From positions 248,001-312,000 of the forward strand of contig NZ_JBKBEX010000003.1 in the NCBI RefSeq assembly GCF_047303325.1: a DNA stretch of 64,000 nt. Reading direction: 5' to 3'. Under the pieces are notes generated by a model. It searched no databases and was not told the DNA's origin. It was given only the letters and a program-made list of their open reading frames with translations. Of this stretch, positions 16,973 to 27,657 are shown piece after piece. The translations under genes and the position numbers were made by a program. The stretch is from Polaromonas sp047303325 (GTDB lineage: Bacteria; Pseudomonadota; Gammaproteobacteria; Burkholderiales; Burkholderiaceae_C). Within the stretch, counting starts at the first letter, position 1. Each line of letters begins with the position of its first letter.

Positions 16973-18088
16973 ATGCACAACATCCTCATCGTCTCGGGAA
17001 CACGCCCCGAAATCATCAAGCTCGCACCGGTCTACCACGCGCTGCGTGAAGCCCCCTGGGCCCGCGTGCAATGGCTGCACACCGGCCAGCACGCGGAAAT
17101 GGCCCGCCAGATATTTGACTGCTTTGACGTGACACCGGACATCTCGCTCAGGCGCATCGGTGCCAGCCTGGTCGAATTCAGCACGGGCTGCCGGCAACAA
17201 CTCGACATGGTGATGCAGCAGCAAGCCTGGTCTCTCGTGATCGTGCAGGGCGACACCGAAAGCGCCTTCCAGGGCGGGCTTGCTGCCTTCTACCATCGCG
17301 TTCCGCTGGCGCATGTCGAGGCGGGACTTCGCACTTACAACCTGAACCGTCCTTTTCCCGAGGAAGGTTTGAGGCAGATGATCAGCCGCCTCGCGCAGTT
17401 CCACTTCGCGCCCACTCAGGGCGCCGAGGCGGCGCTGCAGGCCGAGGGCATTGCCGATTCGAAAATCCATCTCACAGGCAACACCGTGATCGACGCCCAG
17501 CGCTGGGCCTGCAAACGCCACGGCATCCGCCGGTCGGTGCCGGGGCGTGGCCATCTGCTGGTGACGGTTCACCGGCGCGAGAACTGGGGTGACGATGTGG
17601 CCGAAATCTGCCATGCCGTCGCCGAGATCGCCCGGCAGCGGCCTGAACTGGAAGTGCTGTTTCCGGTGCACCTGAACCCGGTGATCCAGAAGCCCGTCAA
17701 CGCCATCCTGGGCGGCCTGCCCAATGTCAGGCTGGTGCCGCCGCTGGATTACACGCAGATGCAGCAGGCGCTTGTCGATGCCTGCCTGTTGCTGACCGAC
17801 TCGGGCGGCCTTCAGGAAGAGGCGCCTACCTTCGGTGTTCCGGTACTGGTATTGCGAGAGGAAACGGAGCGGCCCGAAGCGGTTCAAGCCGGTTGCGCCC
17901 TGCTGATCGGTGCGGCGCGCCCGGTGATTGTGCGGGAGACCCTTCGTCTTTTGACGGACACGGCAGCCTACACGCGGATGTCGCAGGCCGGAAACCCCTT
18001 CGGCGACGGCAGCGCGTCGCAGCGCATCGTTGCAGCACTGGCGCGCAGCCTGGCTGATGAAGCCGTCGCCCTGCCTGAATTGGCCTGA
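16973..18088 (+). CDS. wecB: UDP-N-acetylglucosamine 2-epimerase, non-hydrolysing
   Basis: 371 residues, close to the 375 usual for WecB/MnaA. It converts UDP-GlcNAc to UDP-ManNAc for envelope polysaccharides. Motifs visible in order: GTRPEIIKLAPV at the N-terminus, IVQGDTESAF, AHVEAGLRTYN, LTGNTVIDA, VTVHRRENWG, TDSGGLQEEA and GVPVLVLREETERPE. No partner dehydrogenase (wecC) is adjacent, so ManNAc rather than ManNAcA would be the direct product. It begins the tight run with the GT2 synthase (25 bases between them), which suggests that the polymer contains ManNAc or that the enzyme has a related substrate. The name is by homology. Confidence 0.93.
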   Translation: MHNILIVSGTRPEIIKLAPVYHALREAPWARVQWLHTGQHAEMARQIFDCFDVTPDISLRRIGASLVEFSTGCRQQLDMVMQQQAWSLVIVQGDTESAFQGGLAAFYHRVPLAHVEAGLRTYNLNRPFPEEGLRQMISRLAQFHFAPTQGAEAALQAEGIADSKIHLTGNTVIDAQRWACKRHGIRRSVPGRGHLLVTVHRRENWGDDVAEICHAVAEIARQRPELEVLFPVHLNPVIQKPVNAILGGLPNVRLVPPLDYTQMQQALVDACLLLTDSGGLQEEAPTFGVPVLVLREETERPEAVQAGCALLIGAARPVIVRETLRLLTDTAAYTRMSQAGNPFGDGSASQRIVAALARSLADEAVALPELA

Positions 18089-18112
18089 GCGGCTGTGAAT
18101 GGAACAAGCCTC

Positions 18113-19492
18113 ATGAAACACTTCCTCTCGCGTACCAGCCTGGCTATTTTTATCAGCCTGGCGGCCGCATTGCCGGCTTTCGCGCAACCGGAAGACGCGC
18201 AGGCCCTGGTGCCCGCATTCAAGACCTACCCGGTCGCCGCCGTGATGGCGTCGCTGCTGTTTCTGATCGTGCTGGTCATGATGCTGTACGGCCTGCGGCA
18301 TTTCATGTTCACCATGAATCGCCTGACCGGCGTGCAGCGCCATCCCTACATCGATATCAGCGTGGCCTCGTGGCCGATGATCACCGTGTTCATCGCGGCC
18401 CACAACGAGGAAAAGGTGATCGCAGGCTGCATGGAAGCCTTGCTCAATACCGATTACCCGCACGAGCGGCTCAAGATCATTCCCGTCAACGACCGCTCCC
18501 AGGACGGAACGGCCGGCATCATCGACGACTACGTGGAGCGCCACCCTTCGCGCATCTGGCCGTTTCACCGCGTCGGCGGCAAGGCCGGGAAATCCGCGGC
18601 GCTGAAGGACGCACTGGCTTTCGCGCAAGGCGACATCGCCATTATTTTTGATGCCGATTACGTGCCCGGCCGGGGCCTGCTCAAACAGTTGGTGGCGCCG
18701 TTTTTCGACCCCGAGATTGGCGCCGTGATGGGGCGTGTGGTTCCCGCCAACAGCGGCGTCAATTTGCTGACGCGGCTGCTCGACCTTGAGCGATCGGGCG
18801 GCTACCAGGTGGACCAGCAGGCGCGCATGAACATGAACCTGATGCCGCAGTACGGCGGCACCGTGGGCGGGGTGCGCCTGTCGGCCGTGGCGGCCGTGGG
18901 CGGCTGGCACGACGACACGCTGGCCGAAGACACCGACATCACCTACCGCCTGATGTTCAACGGCTGGAAAACGGTTTACACCAATCGGTCCGAATGCTAC
19001 GAGGAGGTGCCGCAGGATTGGAGCGTGCGCATCAAGCAGGTGACGCGATGGGCCAAGGGGCACAACCAGGTGATGTCCCGCTACTGGTGGAAGTTTGCCA
19101 CCAGCACCTACCTGACCGGTGCCCAGCGCCTCGACGGATTGCTGCTGCTGTTTGTGTTCGTGGTACCGCTCGTGATGCTGTTGGGCTGGTGCCTGGCCCT
19201 GGGCCTTTATTTCCTGAATGCGGGTTCCCTGCTGTCGGTCTTGATCCCGGTTTTTGCGCTGATGGTTTACGGCACCCTGGGGAATTTCGCGGCCTTCTTT
19301 GAAATCGTGATCGCCGTGCTGATCGACGGCAACCGCAGGCGTCTTCGCCTGCTGCCTTTCAACATGCTGGGTTTCCTGGTGAGCCTGTTCGCGATCTCCG
19401 GTGCCGTCTGGAGCCTGCTGCTCGACCGTGTCCTCAGCCGTGAAATGGTCTGGGACAAAACCATCCGCTATCGCGAGGCCCCTCTGAAATGA
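18113..19492 (+). CDS. Processive family 2 glycosyltransferase (polysaccharide synthase)
   Basis: 459 residues from ATG 18113. An N-terminal cleavable-looking segment (to AFAQ, residue 24) is followed by a membrane helix (about 40-62). The GT2 catalytic domain carries ITVFIAAHNEEKVI, the DAD nucleotide-sugar motif near residue 179, AEDTD near 272 and the QVTRW processivity motif near 308. C-terminal helices occupy about 340-440. This layout matches PgaC/HasA-type synthases that polymerise and extrude a chain across the inner membrane, and resembles E. coli YaiP, whose neighbour is YaiO. No PilZ domain is present. The stop overlaps the next start by four bases. Confidence 0.92.
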   Translation: MKHFLSRTSLAIFISLAAALPAFAQPEDAQALVPAFKTYPVAAVMASLLFLIVLVMMLYGLRHFMFTMNRLTGVQRHPYIDISVASWPMITVFIAAHNEEKVIAGCMEALLNTDYPHERLKIIPVNDRSQDGTAGIIDDYVERHPSRIWPFHRVGGKAGKSAALKDALAFAQGDIAIIFDADYVPGRGLLKQLVAPFFDPEIGAVMGRVVPANSGVNLLTRLLDLERSGGYQVDQQARMNMNLMPQYGGTVGGVRLSAVAAVGGWHDDTLAEDTDITYRLMFNGWKTVYTNRSECYEEVPQDWSVRIKQVTRWAKGHNQVMSRYWWKFATSTYLTGAQRLDGLLLLFVFVVPLVMLLGWCLALGLYFLNAGSLLSVLIPVFALMVYGTLGNFAAFFEIVIAVLIDGNRRRLRLLPFNMLGFLVSLFAISGAVWSLLLDRVLSREMVWDKTIRYREAPLK

Positions 19493-20529
19493 CACCCAAT
19501 TACCTGACCTACGCCGCTTTCACGGTGGTATGCCTGCTGCTGTTGACCCTGCCGTTTGTTCCGGCATTTCGCGAGTGGCTTTACCCGTCGGATGCGGAGC
19601 CGCTGCCGGTGTCCGCCCACTACACCAGCGACATCGACCACTTCGCGCGCCGCCTGCGCGCGGATGCCATGGCAAAACTCGGGGCCGGTCCTTCCACGGG
19701 TTATGAGGAATTCGATTTTGTAGCCGACTCGGCGATCGACATGGACTGGCGCCGGGCGGAAAAGCGGTTGATCTCGCGCACCGGTATCGACAGCGCGCAA
19801 GCTGTTCAAAGCACGCAGCCGGTCTACGTGGACGGCAATCTGCGGGCCGGGGCCGAGTCCGCTTTTGCGGCCCTGTATGCCTCGGGCGATATCGTGCTGG
19901 GGCCGAACAGCGAGATCGGTGACTGGGCGCATGCGGGCGGCGTTGTCCGCCTCGGGGCGAACAGCATAGGGCTCAGGAGAATATCCGCGGGAGGCGCCAT
20001 TGAACTGGGGACCGAAACCTGGTTCGAACGCCTGCATGCACCGGTGCTGCGTTTTGGCTCGCATGTCAGCACCGTGCCGCAGCCGCAGACTTATGAACAG
20101 TCGCCGGCGGGCTACGCCGACCTGCCGGGCGCCATCCGCCAGACGCCCGAGCTCTATCTCATTCGAGGTGACTGCGCGCTGCCTCCCGGCAAGACCTACC
20201 AGGGCTCGCTGGTGGTGACCGGGTTTCTCACGGTAGGCGCGGCGACCACCATTTTTGGCGACGTCAAGGCGCGTGACGGCGTGAGCATTGGTCCGCGGGC
20301 ATCCGTGCGGGGCGCCCTGACCTGCGAGAAGCGGATTTACGTTTTTGCGGATGCGCGTGTCTGGGGTCCGCTTATTTCCGAGAGCGATGTGCTGATAGGC
20401 GCCGGTGCCGTGATTGGGCAGCCGCATGCGCAGACGACCGTGAGTGCCGCCAACCTCATTGTGGAAGACGGTGTGACCGTGTACGGAACCTTGTGGGCGC
20501 ACGAGATCGGCATGGTCAAACCGCTATGA
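19489..20529 (+). CDS. Membrane-anchored beta-helix (bactofilin/acyltransferase-like) protein
   Basis: 346 residues; one N-terminal membrane helix (residues 6-26) then a soluble part. Residues 110-345 show left-handed or bactofilin-type repeats of short strands: VYVDGNLRAG, GDIVLGPNSEIG, GGVVRLGANSI, GSLVVTGFLTVGAATTIFGD, VKARDGVSIGPRASVRGALT, VLIGAGAVIG, VEDGVTVYGT. The pattern suits a polymer-forming cytoskeletal protein or a scaffold; no acetyltransferase catalytic His is evident. It overlaps both neighbours (ATGA at each junction), so it is translationally coupled to the synthase and to the next secreted protein. A role in positioning the secretion complex is inference. Confidence 0.75.
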   Translation: MTPNYLTYAAFTVVCLLLLTLPFVPAFREWLYPSDAEPLPVSAHYTSDIDHFARRLRADAMAKLGAGPSTGYEEFDFVADSAIDMDWRRAEKRLISRTGIDSAQAVQSTQPVYVDGNLRAGAESAFAALYASGDIVLGPNSEIGDWAHAGGVVRLGANSIGLRRISAGGAIELGTETWFERLHAPVLRFGSHVSTVPQPQTYEQSPAGYADLPGAIRQTPELYLIRGDCALPPGKTYQGSLVVTGFLTVGAATTIFGDVKARDGVSIGPRASVRGALTCEKRIYVFADARVWGPLISESDVLIGAGAVIGQPHAQTTVSAANLIVEDGVTVYGTLWAHEIGMVKPL

Positions 20530-21506
20530 GCTTCAAAAGCTTTTTATGCTCAGGCGCCCTGGTGCTGCTGGCCGGTGCCGCAAGCCTTGCCGCGGCCGCG
20601 CCTGCGCTGGTTTTGCAGGGCTACGCCGATGAGGCCGGTGCCATCACCGTCTTGAACGGCGGAAACTCCGTCGATCCCTATTTCGCGATGCAGGCGCTGC
20701 TGCTGGCGCATGACAACGGCATGGACGTTTCCGCGCCTGCCGAGAGGTTTGCCGACTGGCTGGTATCCAGGCAAAAGCCCGATGGCACTTTCGACCGGTT
20801 TTGCCGGGACGGCGCCGGGCGCTGGGCATCGTGCAACGCGGCGGACGCTGACGACTCCCTGCTTGCCATGTGGATGCGCCTGTTGGAGACCATGCCGGAG
20901 AAGCTGGGCAAAAATCCCCTGTGGCTGAAGAGCCACGCTACCAGCAAGGCCGCGCTGGAGCATCTGTTCCAGCCTTCGCGCGGCATCTACATGGTGTCTC
21001 CGCTGGTGCTGCACGGGCTGTTCATGGACAACCTGGAAGTCTGGTCGCTCAAGGCGCAGCGCAAGCCAGCCGCGCAGCCCGAGGCGGACAGGCTGGCCAA
21101 GGCGATACGCGACACCTTCTGGAATCCCGTTGACAAGCACTTTTTGGTGTCAACCCAGCTGGAACAGCGCTCCGAAAAGCAGGCCTTCTACCCCCACCAG
21201 GTGGCGCAGATATTTCCTTTGCTGCTGGACTTTCCGCTGCTGCCGGCCGAGGCCGGCCCCTACTACCGCGCGTGGATGGCGGCGCACCGCGCCGAATGGC
21301 TCAGCCAGGGCAAGGCGGACTACCCATGGGGCCTGCTCGCCGTACTCGCGATGCGGCAGGGCGACACCGCCAGCGCGCGCTGCTGGTTGCGGGAGGCGGC
21401 GCCTCTGCGCCACTCTTCACGATGGGCTGTGACCGACGAGGCGGCCCTGCAGATAGTGCTCAGCAAAGGCCTCAAGCCGGCGGCCCAAGAAGCCAGCTGC
21501 GGGTGA
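20526..21506 (+). CDS. Secreted alpha-hairpin protein, possible polysaccharide-active enzyme
   Basis: 326 residues from ATG 20526. It has a clear signal peptide (FLCSGALVLLAGAASLAAAA). The rest is helical, with Trp and aromatic residues and repeated helix pairs (FADWLVSRQKPDGTFDRFCR, ADDSLLAMWMRLLETM, YPHQVAQIFPLLLDFPLL, YPWGLLAVLAMRQGD), reminiscent of alpha/alpha-toroid glycosidases or lyases. No catalytic motif is certain. Position between the synthase genes and YaiO suggests a periplasmic role in trimming or guiding the polymer, as hydrolases and lyases do in Pga, Pel and alginate systems. Translational coupling to the upstream gene is visible. Confidence 0.75.
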   Translation: MSFKSFLCSGALVLLAGAASLAAAAPALVLQGYADEAGAITVLNGGNSVDPYFAMQALLLAHDNGMDVSAPAERFADWLVSRQKPDGTFDRFCRDGAGRWASCNAADADDSLLAMWMRLLETMPEKLGKNPLWLKSHATSKAALEHLFQPSRGIYMVSPLVLHGLFMDNLEVWSLKAQRKPAAQPEADRLAKAIRDTFWNPVDKHFLVSTQLEQRSEKQAFYPHQVAQIFPLLLDFPLLPAEAGPYYRAWMAAHRAEWLSQGKADYPWGLLAVLAMRQGDTASARCWLREAAPLRHSSRWAVTDEAALQIVLSKGLKPAAQEASCG

Positions 21507-21572
21507 CAGCCGTACAAGCTTGCAGACGCTACGGCCAGCCTTTTTTCTTTTCCCTTTTCGAGAGGAGCAAGC

Positions 21573-22403
21573 ATGCTCAACAAGACCCTTTATCTCCCGC
21601 TGTGCGCGATGCTTTGTGCCGCACCGGCCTTTTCTCAATCGTTTCCAGCCGGCCAGCAAGGCGCCGCCCCCGTGCTTGCGGCGCCGGTGCCCGCTGACCC
21701 CGTGCGAAGCCTGGAGCTGAGCACCGGCGCGCAAAGCCTCAGTGGCGGCTACGGCAACTGGAATGACGTCACCTTGCGAGGCGCCTACGGCGTGTCGCGC
21801 CACACGTTTCAGGCCGAAGCCTCCGTCCAGCGCCGCTTCAATGAAGACGGCGCTTTCCTCGGGCTCGGCGACACCTATACCTTCAATGAAGACTGGTACG
21901 GCTCGCTTGCCGTGGGCGCGGGCGACGGTGCTTTCTACCTGCCGCGTTACCGGGCCGATGCAACGCTTTACCGCAAATTCCCGCCAGGGCGAAATCTCGT
22001 CGGCAACATCGGCATCGGTTACTACAAGGCGCCGGACGGCCACAGCGACCGCAGCGTCTCCCTGGGCGCGGCTTACTACTTCGAGTCCCCCTGGATTGTT
22101 GAAGGCGGCGTGCGGCTGAACAGCAGCAACCCCGGCGCTGTGCGGACGCAGCAGCAATTTGCCGCGGTGACCTACGGACGCGACAAGCAGGACCTGGTCA
22201 CCGCGCGCTATGCCTGGGGTGGCGAGGGCTATCTTGCGATCGGGCCCAACACACAGCTGGTGAACTTTGACAGCCGTGAGGCCAGCATTGCCTGGCGGCA
22301 CTGGTTGAACCCGCGTACCGGCATATTGGTGGGGGCGAACCGCTATAGCAATCCGCTGTATCGCCGCACCGGCCTGAATGTCGGAATCTTCCACAACTTC
22401 TGA
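21573..22403 (+). CDS. YaiO-family outer membrane beta-barrel protein
   Basis: 276 residues with a signal peptide (LCAMLCAAPAFSQ). The body is alternating beta strands with aromatic girdles (HTFQAEASVQRRF, WYGSLAVGAGDGAFYLPRY, SDRSVSLGAAYYF, REASIAWRHWLNPRTGILVG) and ends with Phe (VGIFHNF), the usual terminal residue of outer-membrane barrels. It looks like YaiO of E. coli, which also neighbours a GT2 gene. It probably forms the outer membrane exit or accessory barrel for the polymer made by the synthase at 18113. AGAGGAG precedes the start. No TPR part is present. Confidence 0.85.
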   Translation: MLNKTLYLPLCAMLCAAPAFSQSFPAGQQGAAPVLAAPVPADPVRSLELSTGAQSLSGGYGNWNDVTLRGAYGVSRHTFQAEASVQRRFNEDGAFLGLGDTYTFNEDWYGSLAVGAGDGAFYLPRYRADATLYRKFPPGRNLVGNIGIGYYKAPDGHSDRSVSLGAAYYFESPWIVEGGVRLNSSNPGAVRTQQQFAAVTYGRDKQDLVTARYAWGGEGYLAIGPNTQLVNFDSREASIAWRHWLNPRTGILVGANRYSNPLYRRTGLNVGIFHNF

Positions 22404-22411
22404 AGGCCGCC

Positions 22412-23251
22412 ATGAGCACCCGAGCAAATTCCGTATCGGCCCAGGCCCGCGAGCACGACCGCGTCTTCCATAAAACCTTTGATGCCGCACGCCGAGCGCG
22501 AGCGCTTCGGGTCAAGGTGCGGCCGCACCGGGCCATCACGCCGCTGCGGGTGACTCCGTATCTGGCGGCGCAGGCCGTTGTGCTGCCGATACTGCTGTGC
22601 GGATTTTTGCTGTGGGCCAAGCCGCTGCTGCTGGATTTCTGGCGCAACTGCATCCTGTTCTGGTCCGCCAGGCTGGATTTGCCGTTCAGCCTGACGGCCC
22701 GCGCCAATGAGGCGGGACAGCACCCTTTGCTCATGGGCGTGGTGCCGGAAGGTGCCCCCATGCCCGGCCAGGCCACGCTGGTGGTGACCGCCCTGGTGAC
22801 GCTTGCCGCGTTCGCACTTTCGCTGAACATGAAGGACGCGAAGCTGCCGCTCAAATACCCGCTGCGCATCGTCTGTGTGCTGCAGTTCATTGCGCTGGCC
22901 TATTTCTGGTTCTCGCCGTCCAGCTTTCCCTACAGCATAGGCCGCCATAGCGAGGAGCTCATGACCATAGGATACGGCGTCATGGTGGCGACGCCGGTGA
23001 TGCTGGCGATGGGCTACTACATCCTGAACCAGAGCCTGCTGACCAAGCTGCTGCATACCGCGCTCATCCTGGCATTCTTCGCGATCCTGGTTCCCCACCA
23101 GGTGCTGGCCCAGGCCTTCATCATGCAGCACCTGTCCGTGCTGTTCATGCCCGTGCTCTACATCTGTTTCGGCGCGGTGTTTGACGCACTGATATTTGTG
23201 GCGCTGTATTCATGGGCCGTCAGCAACGCGCCCATGAAAGCCACCACTTGA
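22412..23251 (+). CDS. Integral membrane protein of the polysaccharide cluster
   Basis: 279 residues with about six membrane helices: LAAQAVVLPILLCGFLLWA, TLVVTALVTLAAFALSL, YPLRIVCVLQFIALAYFW, IGYGGVMVATPV-like segment at 180-200, LLHTALILAFFAILVP and PVLYICFGAVFDALIFVALY. The N-terminal 45 residues are basic and cytosolic. No known family is recognised; the general size recalls exosortase-like or polymer-modifying membrane proteins, but the catalytic Cys/Arg/His set is not evident. It starts 8 bases after the yaiO-like gene stop, so it is part of the same operon, and it ends close to the convergent fusA. Confidence 0.7.
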   Translation: MSTRANSVSAQAREHDRVFHKTFDAARRARALRVKVRPHRAITPLRVTPYLAAQAVVLPILLCGFLLWAKPLLLDFWRNCILFWSARLDLPFSLTARANEAGQHPLLMGVVPEGAPMPGQATLVVTALVTLAAFALSLNMKDAKLPLKYPLRIVCVLQFIALAYFWFSPSSFPYSIGRHSEELMTIGYGVMVATPVMLAMGYYILNQSLLTKLLHTALILAFFAILVPHQVLAQAFIMQHLSVLFMPVLYICFGAVFDALIFVALYSWAVSNAPMKATT

Positions 23252-23261
23252 TGGCCCGCGC

Positions 23262-25370
<2,109 letters not shown>

Positions 25371-25500
25371 GGCGGACTCCTTTTTTGCCGGCCCGCATAT
25401 TGGGAGGGAGTTGTAGCGTGGCCGGGCCGCCAGTTTGCGCCAAAGCGGCGCTTTTTGCATGGCTCATTTGCAGCAGCCATGCTGATGGCAGGCCTGAAAC

Positions 25501-26211
25501 TCAGTCGCCGTGCAGCATTTTCGCCAGGAAGGCAGGCAAAGGTCGGCCATGCCCGTCGATCAGCAGGTATTCGGCCATGGGCCGCACCACCTGCCGCACC
25601 GAGGCGCGCGCGCTCATTCTGTCGCGCCAAGCCAGCAGCCGCGGCGTCTCGGCCGTGAGAGGGGCGCTCATGCGCTCGCCGAACAGCATGGCCATGTAGA
25701 GCGCGATGTCGGCATTGGAAAAATCCCCGAGCATGTAGTCCTGCGCACCCAGCAGCGGCTCGAGGTAGCGGTAAAAGTCCCGCGCGCCCTGCAGCGCCGC
25801 GACGGCCATCGGGTCGTCCAGCCTGTCCTGCAGGCTCATCAATTTGATGACGTGCGGAAAGTAGACCTCGTCCGAGCGATGCTCCAACTGGCGCGCCCGG
25901 GCACGCTTGTTGATGCCAGCGAGCCACAGCGCCGGCTCGGGCTTGAGGTCTTCGAGGTATTCCAGGATCTGCGTCGAGTCGAAGATCTCCACGTCGCCGT
26001 GCACCAGCACCGGCACCTGATTTTTGGGATTGATGCGCACCACCTCGGGGTCTTTGGGCGAATAGCCCTGTGCCTGCGAGAAAGGCACCATGACGACGTC
26101 CAGGCTTATGCCTTTTTCAATGGCGGCGATCTGCACCTTGGCGCCGAACATGCTGAGGCGGGCCGAGTACAGGCGTATGGATGGCGATGCGGAGTTGGGT
26201 GTGGAGGGCAT
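25501..26211 (-). CDS. Glutathione S-transferase family protein
   Basis: 236 residues. The N-terminal thioredoxin-like domain (residues 10-85) shows IRLYSARLSMFGAKVQIAAI, NPKNQVPVLVHGD with the cis-Pro and EIFDSTQILEYLED, the glutathione-binding Glu/Asp-Ser. The helical C-terminal domain includes LGDFSNADIALYMAML, the typical N-capping motif. The N-terminal Ser15/Ser19 area replaces the usual Tyr/Cys. Cytoplasmic; conjugation or peroxidase activity towards an unknown substrate. It lies between fusA and ogt on the same strand with moderate gaps. Confidence 0.9.
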   Translation of the reverse strand: MPSTPNSASPSIRLYSARLSMFGAKVQIAAIEKGISLDVVMVPFSQAQGYSPKDPEVVRINPKNQVPVLVHGDVEIFDSTQILEYLEDLKPEPALWLAGINKRARARQLEHRSDEVYFPHVIKLMSLQDRLDDPMAVAALQGARDFYRYLEPLLGAQDYMLGDFSNADIALYMAMLFGERMSAPLTAETPRLLAWRDRMSARASVRQVVRPMAEYLLIDGHGRPLPAFLAKMLHGD

Positions 26212-26243
26212 GGGTGTGGATGTTTTGTGTGAGGCTAAAAAAT

Positions 26244-26822
26244 TCAGTGCGCGGAAGGCGGCGGCTCACGGTCAAACAGGCCGGGCGCGCCGCCTATTTC
26301 GGCGCCTTCGATCAGCAGCATGCGCAGCTTGGTCGACACGCCGCCGGGCGCCGAAAAGCCGCCCGAGCGCGCACCTGAAGCCAGCACGCGGTGGCAGGGC
26401 ACGATGATCGGAAAAGGGTTGTGGCCCAGCGCCTGGCCCACGGCGCGTGACGCGCCGGGCTCGCCCAGCAGGGTGGCGATCTCGCCGTAGGTCTTGGTCT
26501 TGCCTGGCGGGATGTCCTGCGCGGCCGCATAGACGCGCCGGTGGAAGGGCGTCTCGCGGCGCAGGTCCAGCACGCAAAACCGCAGGTCGCGGGCCTTGCC
26601 TTCGAACAGTGCCACCATGGCGTCTATGGCTTGCTGCATGGCGGGCGGCGGCGTAGCGGTCTCCAGCAAAGGAAACTGCCTGTGCAGGCGCGACAGCATG
26701 CGGCCTTCGGTCTGCTCGGGCAGGCGCACGGCGGCGATGCCGTGTTCGTTCCACACCAGCGCGCACTGCCCTATGGCGGTGGCGAAAAGCGTGAAGCCGT
26801 GAGGTTCGCTGTTGGTGGTCAT
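26244..26822 (-). CDS. ogt: Methylated-DNA--protein-cysteine methyltransferase
   Basis: 192 residues from ATG 26822. The active-site motif PCHRVLAS is intact with the acceptor Cys; the preceding VGQALGHNPFPIIV and the helix TPFHRRVYAAAQDIPPGKT are conserved. The C-terminal GGFSAPGGVSTKLRMLLIEGA is typical. The protein removes alkyl groups from O6-guanine or O4-thymine in a suicide reaction. There is no Ada-type regulatory domain. It is separated from the GST gene by 32 bases and probably co-transcribed. The choice between the names ogt and ada-like adaB is arbitrary. Confidence 0.95.
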   Translation of the reverse strand: MTTNSEPHGFTLFATAIGQCALVWNEHGIAAVRLPEQTEGRMLSRLHRQFPLLETATPPPAMQQAIDAMVALFEGKARDLRFCVLDLRRETPFHRRVYAAAQDIPPGKTKTYGEIATLLGEPGASRAVGQALGHNPFPIIVPCHRVLASGARSGGFSAPGGVSTKLRMLLIEGAEIGGAPGLFDREPPPSAH

Positions 26823-26989
26823 GGGGCGCAAGGAGTCTGCCGCGCAGATTCCTGGATGCTACACGCGCGGGCCGTTCCCAGGACATCTGAGGGGGAATGT
26901 AAGAATTAATTTCGTTACCTCTCTTGCATGCTGCTCAAGCTTTTAATTTTTCGCAGACGTACCATGCCTTCTTTTTTGAAGGAACTCAC

Positions 26990-27544
26990 ATGGCAACACC
27001 GTTCTTCGGCAAGCGAGAAAACGAGACACCGACGGGCCTGCGCAACAGCCCCGGAAACGGCTACAGCAACACCGGCTCGGCCAGCACGCTGCATTCGGCC
27101 CCGCTGTCCGGCCAGCAGAACAATGCCGCCAAAGCTGTGAACGAAGTCGCGCCGTCCACCACCGCCGCCAAGGAAGGCGGCAGCAAGCTGACGGTGGGGC
27201 CCAACATCAAGCTCAAGGGCGTGGAGATCACCGACTGCGACACCCTCGTCGTCGAAGGCCTGGTGGAGGCCACCATGGATTCGCGCGTGATCCAGATCTC
27301 CGAGCAGGGCGCCTTCAAGGGCTCGGCGGAAATCGACGTGGCGGAAATCCGCGGCGAGTTCAACGGCAACCTCACGGTGCGCCAGAAGCTGGTGATTTAC
27401 TCGACCGGCAAGGTCACGGGCATCATCCGCTACGGCAAGCTGGTGATTGAAGAAGGCGGCCAGCTTTCGGGCGAGATTTTGTTCGGCGCACTGGCTGCGG
27501 CAAAACCCGCCAGCGTGGTAAAGCCGGGTTTGCAGGCGGTGTAG
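26990..27544 (+). CDS. Bactofilin
   Basis: 184 residues from ATG 26990 with AAGGAAC upstream. Residues 70-165 carry the bactofilin repeat (VGPNIKLKGVEITDCDTLVV, GLVEATMDSRVIQISEQGAF, GSAEIDVAEIRGEFNGNLTV), a right-handed beta-helix that polymerises into cytoskeletal filaments without nucleotide. The N-terminus (Ser/Asn/Gly-rich) and the Ala/Pro/Val tail flank it as usual. Roles of relatives include cell shape, stalk formation and polarity. It is a stand-alone gene here, divergent from ogt and convergent with lrgB. Confidence 0.95.
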   Translation: MATPFFGKRENETPTGLRNSPGNGYSNTGSASTLHSAPLSGQQNNAAKAVNEVAPSTTAAKEGGSKLTVGPNIKLKGVEITDCDTLVVEGLVEATMDSRVIQISEQGAFKGSAEIDVAEIRGEFNGNLTVRQKLVIYSTGKVTGIIRYGKLVIEEGGQLSGEILFGALAAAKPASVVKPGLQAV

Positions 27545-27622
27545 GAGACATTTAAACCAAGGACAAGGCCCGGTTCAACCGCGCTATCGAAAAGCCACAT
27601 CATCTTCGTGCCGTTCGCGGCG

Positions 27623-27655
27623 GAAGGTGATGCGGCGTTTTCGCGTTCGACCTTC
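27623..27655. terminator. Possible shared hairpin between convergent genes
   Basis: GAAGGT (27623-27628) pairs with ACCTTC (27650-27655) over a GC-rich internal loop, between the ends of the bactofilin gene (+) and lrgB (-). Weak evidence; no long T-run. Confidence 0.3.
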
Positions 27656-27657
27656 GC

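Noticed and set aside
16943..19495. 850-codon antisense frame over wecB and the GT2 gene
   Set aside because: Composition is low complexity, with no recognisable domain; it covers two clear genes on the other strand.
20493..20526. Frameshift between the beta-helix and secreted protein genes
   Set aside because: The ATGA overlap and a proper signal peptide show two coupled genes rather than one broken gene.
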